DNA of 64,000 bases from Sporofaciens musculi (GCF_009830285.1 NZ_WUQX01000001.1:930501-994500); one strand, 5' to 3'; shown: positions 18,388 to 27,167, numbered from the stretch's first letter. A program made the numbers and translations. Notes: generated by a model not told the origin, from the sequence alone.

Positions 18388-18450
18388 ATGACTGTTGCGG
18401 TCATGCTTCTTTTGTTTTTGGCCAACCGTGAAATGGAGTGCATGTTTTAA
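18388..18450 (+). CDS. Putative 20-residue leader peptide
   Basis: A short open frame with a strong ribosome binding site (AGAGGAGGGGT directly before ATG 18388). It encodes MTVAVMLLLFLAN followed by REMECMF and ends at TAA 18450. It lies between a consensus promoter and an intrinsic terminator, the arrangement of translation-controlled attenuators ahead of some antibiotic-resistance and transporter genes. No family was recognised. The first codons sit in a small hairpin (ATGAC with GTCAT), so translation of the peptide could itself be structure-sensitive. Confidence 0.6.
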   Translation: MTVAVMLLLFLANREMECMF

Positions 18451-18509
18451 GACATTGCTGCGATCCTTTTATGGGAAGGTTTTGCTACGTCATTTAAGAC
18501 ATATAGCTT

Positions 18510-18556
18510 CGTGGTTTCAGTCTATTTACAATAGGCAGAAGCCACGTTTTTTATTT
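18510..18556 (+). terminator. Intrinsic terminator (possible attenuator) before ABC operon
   Basis: 17-bp stem (18510-18526 with 18530-18546; two G-U wobbles, one mismatch), 3-base loop, then TTTTTTATTT. It lies 60 bases after the leader peptide stop and only 25 bases before the ribosome binding site of the ABC ATPase, so readthrough is needed to express that operon from the upstream promoter. Confidence 0.8.
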
Positions 18557-18594
18557 AAAAAATTAAAATAATATTGATATGGGAGGTTTTGGGC

Positions 18595-19566
18595 ATGAAG
18601 ATGATACAGACAAAAAATATAACGAAAAAGTATAAACGCTATAAGAAGCAAGAGGGAGTGATTGGCAGTGTTAAGGGTCTGTTCCACAGAGAGTATGAAG
18701 AAAAAATTGCAGTAGATGCTTTTAACATGGATGTGGACGAGGGTGAGTTTATAGGATTGATTGGGCAGAACGGAGCAGGTAAAACAACTCTGGTGAAGAT
18801 GCTGACCGGTATTATTGCGCCCACAAGCGGTGAGCTTCAGGTTATGGGATTTTATCCTAATAAATTAGAGAAAGCCTTCAAACAGCAGTATGCGGTAGTC
18901 ATGGGGCAAAAGAGCCAGTTGTTTTTTGAACTGACAGCAGAGGATACATTGAGGCTTTTTAAAGAAATATATTGTATTCCGGAGGGCGAGTATAGGAAAA
19001 ACAAAAACTTTTTTGTGGAGATGTTTCAGGTACAGGAGCTTATGAATGTACAGGTCAGGACTTTATCATTGGGGGAAAGGATGAAAATGGAATTGATTGT
19101 TGCATTACTTCATAATCCCAAAATATTGTTTTTAGACGAGCCCACAATTGGGCTGGATGCTGTGGCAAGTAAACAGATTCGGACTTTTCTGAAAGATGTA
19201 AATGAATCAAGAGGAACGACCATTCTGTTGACTTCACATTATATGGAGGATATTAAGGCGTTGTGTAAACGCTCCATTGTGGTGAATCACGGCAGAAAAA
19301 TATATGACGGCGATACGAAAATGCTATTTGAACAATACCAGAAGAGTAAAAGAATGACGATATACTTTGAACATAGTGTAGAGCCTGATGTGCCAGAAAA
19401 TTGCAGGATATTAGAAAAAACCAATGACAAACTGGTACTGGAAATACCAAAACAGAATACAGAAAAAGTTCTGGAATCCTATATAGGCCATTATCCCATT
19501 CGAGATATTGGAATTGAGGAAGAAGAAATAGGCTCTGTCGTAGAGCGTATTTATAAGGGGGTGTAA
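18595..19566 (+). CDS. ABC-2 type exporter, ATP-binding protein
   Basis: 323 residues. Walker A GQNGAGKTTLVKML (about residue 57), signature LSLGERMKMEL, Walker B ILFLDEPTIGLD and H-loop TSHYMED are all present. The N-terminal KYKRYKKQEGVIGSVKGLF segment is typical of the COG4586 subgroup that pairs with two ABC-2 permeases, as here. ATG 18595 is chosen because GGGAGG lies 8 bases upstream. Predicted to energise export across the cytoplasmic membrane; the substrate is unknown. Expression probably depends on readthrough of the terminator just upstream. Confidence 0.9.
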   Translation: MKMIQTKNITKKYKRYKKQEGVIGSVKGLFHREYEEKIAVDAFNMDVDEGEFIGLIGQNGAGKTTLVKMLTGIIAPTSGELQVMGFYPNKLEKAFKQQYAVVMGQKSQLFFELTAEDTLRLFKEIYCIPEGEYRKNKNFFVEMFQVQELMNVQVRTLSLGERMKMELIVALLHNPKILFLDEPTIGLDAVASKQIRTFLKDVNESRGTTILLTSHYMEDIKALCKRSIVVNHGRKIYDGDTKMLFEQYQKSKRMTIYFEHSVEPDVPENCRILEKTNDKLVLEIPKQNTEKVLESYIGHYPIRDIGIEEEEIGSVVERIYKGV

Positions 19567-19569
19567 AAC

Positions 19570-20364
19570 GTGAAGAAATATTTGGAAATTGCCAAGGCAT
19601 ACATGAAAGCACAGTTAATCTGGAGGTCAGATATATTCGTTGATGTGCTTCTATCAGTGGCCAAGATATTATTTGCATGGATTTTATGGGGGATTTTGTT
19701 TGAAGGAAAGGAGCAGATTGCAGGCTTGGAATTTCATGCTATGATTTCTTACTATATCATAAGCTCCTATTTATTTCAGATGGAAAAGTCTGCTGAAATC
19801 AGCCAGCAGATGGCGAGTATGTTGAGAAATGGTACTTTTTCAAAATATATGGTAATCCCAGTACAGACCCAAGGATATTTTGTGGCGATGGAAGCCGGAA
19901 AGATTGCATTTTCTTCAGGCATTGGCTTTTTAACAATGCTTCTTTGGTTTTGTTTGTTCAGAATTCCACTTAAACATACAGCCAGTGCAAAGATATTGTT
20001 ATGTGGAATTATCATGGTTGCTTTAGGCTTGTTGTTTATGGCGCAGCTTAATTACTTCCTTGGGATTTTGACTTTAAGATTTGAGGAAATCAGTATATTT
20101 CTCATGATAAAAGACAATATTTCAGCGATTGTGACAGGAGCTGTGATACCGCTTGCACTTTTACCGGAATGGGTGATCGCAGGCATGAAAATTTTTCCGT
20201 TCTATTATGTCACATATCTCCCAAGTATGCTGTTTATAGGGAAATGTGAGGATGAAGCAGTTACAGGCTTATTCGTTTTAAGTATATGGTGTATTTTGTT
20301 TATTATTTTAAATCAAGTAACTTATGAACACGATCGAATCAAATATGATGGAGCAGGAATATGA
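19570..20364 (+). CDS. ABC-2 family exporter permease 1
   Basis: 264 residues, GTG start three bases after the ATPase stop. Six hydrophobic segments can be picked out (for example ILFAWILWGILFEG, IGFLTMLLWFCLF, IIMVALGLLFMAQ, GLFVLSIWCILFIILN). Conserved family features include QMEKSAEISQQMASMLRNG and FPFYYVTYLPSMLFIGK. It matches the COG4587-type permease that pairs with COG4586 ATPases. It overlaps the next permease by 4 bases, consistent with a heterodimeric membrane domain. Substrate unknown. Confidence 0.87.
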   Translation: MKKYLEIAKAYMKAQLIWRSDIFVDVLLSVAKILFAWILWGILFEGKEQIAGLEFHAMISYYIISSYLFQMEKSAEISQQMASMLRNGTFSKYMVIPVQTQGYFVAMEAGKIAFSSGIGFLTMLLWFCLFRIPLKHTASAKILLCGIIMVALGLLFMAQLNYFLGILTLRFEEISIFLMIKDNISAIVTGAVIPLALLPEWVIAGMKIFPFYYVTYLPSMLFIGKCEDEAVTGLFVLSIWCILFIILNQVTYEHDRIKYDGAGI

Positions 20365-21152
20365 AAGAAAATTTTAGATTTTTAGCGGAATTAATTAAAT
20401 TAAGGTTATCCCACATCATGACATTCAGGCTGGGCTTCTTTGGGCCGTTTCTTGTTGACGCCAGTTTTTTTATGGTTCAGCTTTTGGCTTTTGAGGCAAT
20501 TTACGGACATGTGGATAATATTCGCGGCTGGGGGCATGGGGAAATACTCGTCTTTGTGGGTACATTTTCCTTGATTAATGCTCTGAACATGACAATTTAC
20601 TTTTTTGGAGTGATTTCCATACCTGAGAAAATACAGACAGGGGAGTTGGATTTGTATCTGACTAAACCGGTAAATCCTTTGCTGCGGATTACTTTTGAGA
20701 AAATAAATCCAGGCTCTATACCGCTATTGGCGTTCAGCGTATGTATTATTGCATATGGAATGAAAGAAATTGGCATGAATTATTCTTGGATTAATATCAT
20801 GGGGTATCTGTTTCTTATTTTTCTGATGGCGATCTTATACTATGATATGGAGTTGCTGATACGATGCTTTGCTTTTTTTGTTTTTTCTGTAAATAATCTG
20901 ACGAAAATAGAAGATACAGCGATTGAATTGTGTCTGAAAATACCAGGGATTGCTTTTTATGGAGTTTATAAGTTTATTTTTTATTGTGTATTGCCATACG
21001 GGATCATTGCAACGCTGCCAACCCAGGTATTTATAGGAGAGTTGTCAGCAAAAGGTCTGGTTTTCGGAGTAGCAATCGTATGTATTTTTACTTTTTTAGC
21101 ATTGACGTTTTGGAAGTATGGGGTACACAGATATGAAAGTGCAAGCAGTTAA
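20361..21152 (+). CDS. ABC-2 family exporter permease 2
   Basis: 263 residues, six predicted membrane segments, related to COG3694-type permeases. The family-typical stretch KIQTGELDLYLTKPVNPLLR follows the second membrane segment, and LPYGIIATLPTQVFIGE lies near the C-terminus. ATGA overlap with permease 1. Together with 18595-20364 it forms a complete ABC-2 exporter (one ATPase, two different permeases). Confidence 0.87.
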   Translation: MKENFRFLAELIKLRLSHIMTFRLGFFGPFLVDASFFMVQLLAFEAIYGHVDNIRGWGHGEILVFVGTFSLINALNMTIYFFGVISIPEKIQTGELDLYLTKPVNPLLRITFEKINPGSIPLLAFSVCIIAYGMKEIGMNYSWINIMGYLFLIFLMAILYYDMELLIRCFAFFVFSVNNLTKIEDTAIELCLKIPGIAFYGVYKFIFYCVLPYGIIATLPTQVFIGELSAKGLVFGVAIVCIFTFLALTFWKYGVHRYESASS

Positions 21153-21178
21153 TTTATTTTTAGAATAGGTGGGATAAA

Positions 21179-23089
21179 ATGATTCAAACAGAGAAAGTAT
21201 TAGAATTTGATAGAATTAAAAAGATGTGGAGTGAGCTGGCTCTTACAGAGTGGGCAAAGGAAAAGATTAGGGATACCTCTCTTTGCATGTCGGAGAGTGA
21301 ATTGATGGCAAAGCAGAGGGAAACAAGCGAAGCCAGAGAGCTGTTGGAGAAAAATGGAAATCCGCCCTTGGTTTCTTTAAGTGGGATTAGAGAGTGCGTT
21401 CAAACGGCTGTTAAAGGAGGCTGTTTATCCATCTCACAGCTTGAAGATGTGGAAAAAGCTCTTGTTGCTGTAATGCGGTTAAAGAGTTATCTAAGCCGTT
21501 CTAAGCAATGGGAAATATCGCTGGCATACTATGAGGAGAATCTGGATTACCTGGACAATTTAAAAGAAGCCATCGGTCAGCAGATTAGAAATGGCAGGAT
21601 AGATGACAATGCGTCAAAAGATTTGAAATCATTTAGAGATGAAATTGAGCGAAATGAAAGAAGAATGCGAGAGAGGGCGGATGCGGTTATACGGGCAAAT
21701 AAAGAAAGTCTGTCCGATAGTTTCAGCACTTTGAGAAACGGGCATATTTGTATTCCGGTTAAAAAAGAATATAAATATAAAATAAAAGGCAATGTGATTG
21801 ATAAATCATCAACAGGAAGCACAGTATTTATTGAACCCAGCTCTGTGGGGAAATATTATGAGGCATTGCAGGTTCTTCGGGTAAATGAAGAAAATGAAGA
21901 ACATAGGATACTTTATTCTCTCTCTGCCATGGCAGCCGATTATGGGGAGATTTTGGAACAAAATATCAGTATGATAGAAAAACTAGATTTTATTTTTTCA
22001 AAAGGAAAACTGAGTTTAGAATACGATGGGACAGAGCCAAAAATTAATACAGAACGCTATATCCGGTTAGAAGATGGGCGGCATCCGCTTATGGCTTTGA
22101 CAGAATGTGTGCCGCTTCAATTTGAGATAGGGAAAAGCTTTGACGGCGTGGTTATTACAGGGCCTAATACGGGTGGTAAAACGGTGGCGATTAAGACCGT
22201 TGCATTAAATTGTATGATGGCACAGTGCGGCTTGCATGTGGCATGTAAAAAAGCGGAAATTTGTATGAACAGTAATTTTCTGTGTGATATAGGGGACGGA
22301 CAAAATATATCAGAGAACCTTTCTACATTTTCAGCACATATGATGAATGTGTTGGAAATATTAAAAAGAGTTAATAAGGACAGCCTTGTAATTATGGATG
22401 AGCTTGGTTCAGGCACAGATCCAACAGAAGGCATGGGAATAGCTGTTGCAATATTGGAAGAATTGCAAAGAAGCGAAAGTCTATTTCTTGTCACCACCCA
22501 TTATCCGGAGGTAAAGCAGTATGCAGATAAAAAATCAAGGATTAAGAATGCAAAGATGACCTTTGACAAAGAAAGTCTGAAACCACTTTATCAATTAGTC
22601 ATTGGAGAAGCAGGGGAAAGCTGCGCTTTTTATATAGCCGGAAAAATGGGAATGCCAGAGGAAATGTTAAAAACGGCAATGAAGGCGGCTTATGGAAATG
22701 ATGAGATACCGGAGGATTTGAAACAGGTGGTTTCTAAAAATCATTTAGAAAATAAGAGGGTATGTGGTATTCAAAAAAGAAAAAGAAGGAGCAGAGGGGC
22801 ACAAAAAACCCAGGAATTTCAACTGGGAGACAGTGTTCTGGTATATCCGGACAAAAAGATTGGAATTATCTGCAGGACAGCTAATGAAAAAGGAGTTTTA
22901 AGAGTGCAGATGGCGGATAGAAAAATATGGATTAATCACAAAAGAATTAAGCTTTATGTGGCTGCGGAAAAATTATACCCTGACGATTACGATTTTTCTA
23001 TTATTTTTGACAGTGTAAAAAATAGAAAGCTGCGGCACCAAGTAGACAGGGGAAAGACGATCGAGGAAGAAATCACGATAGATGACTAA
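21179..23089 (+). CDS. MutS2-like ATPase lacking the Smr domain
   Basis: 636 residues, against roughly 780 for standard MutS2. A coiled-coil clamp/core (residues ~1-300) precedes a MutS-type ATPase: Walker A GVVITGPNTGGKTVAIKTV (~residue 325), Walker B SLVIMDELGSGTDPTEG (~405) and VTTHYPEVKQYA. A KOW-like segment (GDSVLVYPDKKIGIICRTA, ~545-595) follows. The C-terminal Smr nuclease-like domain is replaced by a short tail (LYPDDYDFSIIFDSVKNRK). MutS2 family members have been linked to recombination suppression and to splitting of collided ribosomes. It follows the ABC genes by 26 bases with GGTGGGA before the ATG, so it is in the same operon. Confidence 0.85.
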   Translation: MIQTEKVLEFDRIKKMWSELALTEWAKEKIRDTSLCMSESELMAKQRETSEARELLEKNGNPPLVSLSGIRECVQTAVKGGCLSISQLEDVEKALVAVMRLKSYLSRSKQWEISLAYYEENLDYLDNLKEAIGQQIRNGRIDDNASKDLKSFRDEIERNERRMRERADAVIRANKESLSDSFSTLRNGHICIPVKKEYKYKIKGNVIDKSSTGSTVFIEPSSVGKYYEALQVLRVNEENEEHRILYSLSAMAADYGEILEQNISMIEKLDFIFSKGKLSLEYDGTEPKINTERYIRLEDGRHPLMALTECVPLQFEIGKSFDGVVITGPNTGGKTVAIKTVALNCMMAQCGLHVACKKAEICMNSNFLCDIGDGQNISENLSTFSAHMMNVLEILKRVNKDSLVIMDELGSGTDPTEGMGIAVAILEELQRSESLFLVTTHYPEVKQYADKKSRIKNAKMTFDKESLKPLYQLVIGEAGESCAFYIAGKMGMPEEMLKTAMKAAYGNDEIPEDLKQVVSKNHLENKRVCGIQKRKRRSRGAQKTQEFQLGDSVLVYPDKKIGIICRTANEKGVLRVQMADRKIWINHKRIKLYVAAEKLYPDDYDFSIIFDSVKNRKLRHQVDRGKTIEEEITIDD

Positions 23090-23142
23090 AAAATGTTCAG
23101 AAGGATAGAGAAAACAAAGAGGTGAGATGTTTGGAAAATTCC

Positions 23143-23175
23143 GGAGCTATCGGGAAACGATAGCTCCAGGTTTTT
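23143..23175 (+). terminator. Intrinsic terminator after MutS2-like gene
   Basis: Perfect 10-bp stem GGAGCTATCG / CGATAGCTCC with loop GGAAA, followed by AGGTTTTTA. Ends the ABC/MutS2 operon. Confidence 0.85.
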
Positions 23176-23509
23176 AAAATGTCAAACGCATCTGGTTCCA
23201 CGATACATTTCCGTGGGTCGATTTATCTGAAATGCCTTCATTCTTAAAGCCAAACTTTGCATAATAGGGCACTAATCTATCTTTGCAGGTAAGCACGAGT
23301 CCTTTTCCTCCCTGTATTTTCGCATTGTGGATTGCACACTGAATTAATTGTCCTGCAAAGCCGTGATTCCGATAAGAAGGAAGTGTATTCACTCCGAATA
23401 TCATTTGCCAGGCGCCGTGTTCGTTGTGCATACTGGCTTTTTCATACATTTCATCCGTCAAGTCAGGGATATCGGTAACAAATCCGTCAACAAAGGCAAT
23501 TAATTTTTC
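23174..23509 (-). pseudogene. GNAT acetyltransferase, N-terminally truncated
   Basis: Minus-strand frame with a GNAT core: KLIAFVDGFVTDIPDLTDEM, MIFGVNTLPSYRNHGFAGQL (acetyl-CoA pyrophosphate loop of R/Q-x2-G/A type), GLVLTCKDRLVPYYAKFGF. An in-frame stop at 23510-23512 cuts the front off, leaving about 112 residues where the family usually has 160 or more. No good start with a ribosome binding site is present. Likely a remnant next to the blaR1 remnant. Confidence 0.7.
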
Positions 23510-23547
23510 TTATATTCTAAAGGTCTTGTTGTTCTGGTTACGTCTTG

Positions 23548-24997
23548 TTAGTCCCATATATTCATTTGAGATAGAATATCCAATGTTATTTTGGCGGCGT
23601 TGCTGCCTGTGGCCTCGTTATTAGAGGCAATATTTGCGGCAAAGAACCAGGTATTGTCATGGGTCTCCACATAGCCGACAAACCACCCGTTTATATCCAT
23701 GCCGTCTATACATCCGGTGCCGGTTTTACCGTATAATCTTCCGGCTTCGGAAGATGACAAGAGGATAGAGTCCTTTACTGCATTGATATTCTTCGTGCTA
23801 AAGCCGAGGCTGTTTTCATAAAATTTTCGCAGAAGCTCTACCTGCTCGACGGGGGATATCTTCAAAGAAGCTTCCATCCAGTAGGAGGAGAGGCCGCCGT
23901 CAATGTTTTCATTTCCATATCCGATTTCGTGGATATAATGGTCAATGGCAGAAGCGCCAAGCTGTTGGTCGATCCCCTGAAAATACCAATTTACAGAGGA
24001 CTTCATGGCAGAAGGCAAGGTCTGGTCAACATTCCAAGCTTGGAATGGATAAAGCTGGCCACTCCATTTCATGAAGGAATCCTCTAGTGTAATGACGCCT
24101 GCCTCCAGCCCAAAGAGGGCGTCATAGATTTTGTAGGTAGAGTTAGGAGAGACGCGTAAGGAGGCGTGCTCCATGTCGTAGACACTCCATGCATCTGCGG
24201 CCATATCATATAAGACGAAGCTTCCCTGATATTCCTTAAAGTGGGAGGACAAGTCTATGAGGGAAATATTTTTTGATGAGGTATCCCATTGCTTGTGGTT
24301 ATATTCTGCTGCATTTACAGATAACAGGGGAACAAATCTCAGGATAAGAACTGTTATCATCAGGAAAGAAACGATGCCGGCCAGTTGTTTCCTTCGATTG
24401 GGCTTCTCATAGAGTGCAATATTGAGAATACGCCGTTTCGTCTGCTTCATGCTTCCGCTTAAACTGGCGGCAAAGGGAAAAACGGGGTGGGACAGCTTTT
24501 CTGCAAAATTAATCAAGGTATTTCCATAATCTATATAGGAGTCCTCTGTGAGCAGCTTTAATACAGAGGTATCGCAGGCAACTTCTCTGTCGTTTTGCAT
24601 TTCTCTCAGTGCATACCAGATTATGGGATTGAACCAATAGACGATTTTGGCAATGGTCGTCAGATAACCTATAAGTATGTCTTTGTGTTTGTAGTGCTGC
24701 AATTCATGTAATAACATATATTTGATTGGGCGAAGCCTGTCCAGCGTCGTGGTGTACGAGTGACAGGAGGTTTTGCAGGCAACTTCCATATCCGGCTCAC
24801 TGTAATCGGAGATTAAGTGAATAGGAAGGTAGATACAAGGTTTTAGAAATCCTGCTATGACGGGAGATTTCAAAAATGCGGTACTGTATCCGGCTTGACA
24901 GAATATTTCTCAATAAATATTTGGCTGTCAGGAGGACTCCGACAATAACGCTGATGAATAGGTTGCATATGAGAAATCGGATCATAAAATCAGCCAT
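23548..24997 (-). pseudogene. blaR1: BlaR1/MecR1-type beta-lactam sensor, internal deletion
   Basis: Starts with an intact N-terminus (MADFMIRFLICNLFISVIVG, first membrane helix; AGGAG upstream). At about residue 43 (SSRIQYRI) the sequence jumps into another frame at KSPVIAGFLKPCIYLP, losing roughly 90-110 residues that should hold membrane helices 2-3. The rest is complete: the M56 zinc protease motif HELQHYKHKD, a membrane segment (FLMITVLILRFVPLL), and the class D beta-lactamase-like sensor with active-site STYK, SVN and KTGTG. Normally it senses beta-lactams and inactivates BlaI by proteolysis. Signal transduction should be dead here. Confidence 0.85.
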
Positions 24998-25032
24998 AAT
25001 ATGTGACTCCTTTTGTATTTTTATTTATCATT

Positions 25033-26621
25033 ACTCAAACTTCGCACATAGATTTTAGCTATGCACCTTGAAAATTCAATATCTGGCAGTATTTAGTTGT
25101 CAATGTTCAGTCAATTATGCCACTTGCAGCTTCGATTTTAAAAGTGCAGGTATTGCATCCATAAATGCTTTTACCAGCTCGTCGATTTTTTCATCAGATA
25201 TATCTATCTGATCCACAAGCAGAGTTCTGAACATTTGAAGCAGTATTTGAAAAGCCTGTATCCATGTGATATCAGACATCTCATCAGAAAAGTATAAAAA
25301 CAGTTCCCCCATAGAACGGGTATCATTAGATTCCCGGTTCTCCAGGGAAAGCATCATATATCTTGTAAAAACGATTGCTGTATGGGCAGTCATTGCATCA
25401 TAAGATAGGGATCTGCATTCTTTACTTAGATTAAGATAGCTCTTGCAGACTTTAAAGAATACTTCAATATCCCAACGTTTTCCATAAATGCGGATAATCT
25501 CTTCTTCACTCAGACTCACGTCTGTGGAAATGAGACAAAGATATTCCTTTCTCTTGTTTTTGTTACGGATATAGACCACTTTGGCAGGGATGGTTTTTCC
25601 TTCCTTTACAACATCTACCATGACGGAAAGCAGATACCGGGAACGTCCACGCCGTTTCCTGTTTTTCTTGTAAATAGTTGTCAGCGGCATATCTTCGCTG
25701 TTATACCGGAAGAACATTTTAGGTGTTTTCTTTACCATTGCAATTACATCATATCCGATTTCTTTGACAGCATGAAGAGCTTGGAGAAGAGAACCAGCTG
25801 TCAAACAGAACGTATTTAGCCGGAATACCAGCCTTTTTAGCAGATTTTAAAAGTTCCAGCATGGCGATCGTTCCTTTCTTGACAGCAAGCATACGGCGCT
25901 TATATCCAACCGTTCTTTTATCCGTTTCCTTTGCTTCATTGATTCTGTTCTTTTTATTTTCGGTGGAGAGAAGGACACTGTTGACCGGGAGAAAAGTGCT
26001 TCCGTCTGACCAGCCTAATGTAAGCATGCGAAAACCAAATTTATAACAATGTTTTGCATGGTCATATACCTTTGCAAGAAGTTCCACTTTTTGGAACGGT
26101 TACGTTCAAACATGGAATCGTCAATGATCAGTACGTTGACACGGTCTGCGGAATCAAGTGGAGCAATGGCATCCCTAATGATTCGGCTGGATAAAACCGT
26201 TGTGAACCGAATCCAGTTAATCTGGAGCATTTTCATAAAACGATAAACCGTATCTTTTGCAAAATCCGGTGAGTCTTTTCCAATCAGCAGGTTCATATAC
26301 ATACTTCTGTTTGAAAATATCAAAAGAAACAGATACTGAAAAATCAGTGCTGCAGAAATTCCCTTCTTTTTGTAGGCATTAGCAGTTTTCAATGCAGAAG
26401 AAAGATGAAACCGTGTAAAAAATCTTCTGATAGATTTGAAATCTGGTTATCATTTTGATTGTCTTGTGTTATACTTTTATTCATAGCATGAGCCTCCGGA
26501 TATATGATTGTTTCTGAACAACTCAATTATATCAAAACCAGACGGTTTCATGCTATTTTTATGTCAGTTATTATTGAATTTTCAAGGTGCATAGGTACTT
26601 ATTCAAGTGCGAAGTTTGAGT
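25033..26621 (-). mobile_element. IS element with IS4-type DDE transposase, inserted in the end of blaI
   Basis: Outer inverted repeats ACTCAAACTTCGCAC (25033-25047) and its exact complement (26607-26621). A second, perfect 22-bp inverted repeat lies inside them (25060-25081 and 26572-26593), separated from the outer repeat by 12-13 unrelated bases. The element is flanked by CATT on both sides (25029-25032 and 26622-26625), a 4-bp target duplication. Removing it with one CATT restores a BlaI reading frame ending KDNDK-stop just ahead of blaR1, confirming the boundaries. Length 1589 bp. Transposase direction is minus. Confidence 0.88.
25115..26392 (-). pseudogene. IS4-family transposase, two frameshifts
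   Basis: Three consecutive minus-strand frames make one transposase of about 425 residues. Part 1 has VLIIDDSMFERNRSKK (first catalytic Asp). Part 2 has YVLFDSWFSSP (second Asp). Part 3 has the Y-x2-R-x3-E-x6-K signature of IS4-type enzymes (YGKRWDIEVFFKVCK). Frame 1 leaves the track at a run of five As on the coding strand (26088-26092; a sixth A would restore SKKVELLAKVY). Frame 2 leaves at about 25779-25786 before ALHAVKEIGYD. The element is therefore unable to move itself. Confidence 0.85.
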
Positions 26622-26991
26622 CATTATCTTTAGAAAGAAGAAAGCGAAGTTGTTCAAGCTCTGTATCGGACAGACCGTCGCTTTCTATATATGCAGACAG
26701 CATGTCGGTGATTTTACCGCCGTAAAAACGCTTAAGAAAAGAACGGCTTTCCTGACCAACATATTCGTTTTGCAATATAAGAGGAGTGTATACAAATATC
26801 CGTCCCTGCTTCTCATAAGCAAGGGCGCCCTTAGTGACGAGACGCTTAATCAGGGTCTGTATGGTCTTGGGACTCCAAGCTGTGGTTTTTAGTAGTTTCT
26901 CCGTGATTTCATTGGTATTGATTGGTGCGTATTTCCAAACCACCTTCATAACTTCGTATTCAGCTTCGGAAATCTGCGGTAAAGGGGCCAT
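26599..26991 (-). CDS. blaI: BlaI/MecI-family repressor, C-terminus altered by IS insertion
   Basis: 130 residues with the winged-helix DNA-binding domain of BlaI/MecI: ISEAEYEVMKVVWKYAPINT, EITEKLLKTTAWSPKTIQTL, IKRLVTKGALAYEKQGRIFV, and the C-terminal dimerisation part. ATG 26991 is chosen (GGAGG 8 bases upstream); a TTG 15 bases earlier overlaps that site. The IS element replaces the last codon and stop, so the protein now ends KDNDSNFALE instead of the reconstructed KDNDK. The repressor is probably still functional, but it is cut off from blaR1 and from any visible beta-lactamase gene. Confidence 0.88.
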   Translation of the reverse strand: MAPLPQISEAEYEVMKVVWKYAPINTNEITEKLLKTTAWSPKTIQTLIKRLVTKGALAYEKQGRIFVYTPLILQNEYVGQESRSFLKRFYGGKITDMLSAYIESDGLSDTELEQLRFLLSKDNDSNFALE

Positions 26992-27009
26992 GATTGCTTC
27001 CTCCAAATC

Positions 27010-27056
27010 TTACATATGTAATAAAATATTATAGAAGGTATGCATTAAAATGTCAA
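27010..27056 (-). promoter_or_regulatory. blaI promoter with BlaI operator
   Basis: On the minus strand TTGACA (27056-27051), 17-base spacer, TATAAT (27033-27028): a full consensus promoter. Just downstream is the perfect dyad TTACATATGTAA (27010-27021), the TACA-N2-TGTA core of BlaI/MecI operators and very like the known Bacillus licheniformis bla operator. Autoregulation of blaI is expected. Confidence 0.85.
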
Positions 27057-27086
27057 TTTGTATTTTGAAATTTTCTTTAATTATCA

Positions 27087-27116
27087 TTGACTTAAAGTTA
27101 CTGACCGTAATACAAT
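27087..27116 (+). promoter_or_regulatory. Divergent promoter with TTAC-N5-GTAA dyad in its spacer
   Basis: TTGACT (27087-27092), 18-base spacer, TACAAT (27111-27116), pointing to the methyltransferase at 27168. The spacer contains TTACTGACCGTAA (27098-27110), a dyad with the same half-sites as the blaI operator but wider spacing. Control by BlaI is possible but unproven. Confidence 0.55.
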
Positions 27117-27167
27117 CACCAATATAGTATAAGTGATATAGAGATGGAGAAGGATGTATAAGCTAAA

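Larger units (their letters stand above)
18099..18573 (+). other. 475-base intergenic region: structured leader of the ABC/MutS2 operon
   Basis: Holds a consensus promoter (18125-18153), a long stem of AAAAGGGTAA with TTACCCTTTT (18233-18294) enclosing a CACTA-AGAA-TAGTG hairpin, a CAGCAT-N5-ATGCTG hairpin (18295-18311), a hairpin covering the leader-peptide start (ATGAC at 18388 with GTCAT at 18400), the leader peptide itself and a strong terminator. TTTAAGACAT occurs twice, directly after the leader-peptide stop and again just before the terminator. No other gene is seen here. Confidence 0.75.

Noticed and set aside
23424..23624. Plus-strand frame overlapping the acetyltransferase remnant and blaR1 end
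   Set aside because: Overlaps two recognisable minus-strand coding remnants and shows no ribosome binding site or family feature.
25861..26246. Plus-strand frames within the IS element as a possible passenger gene
   Set aside because: They are antisense to conserved DDE transposase motifs on the minus strand; no independent evidence for a gene.
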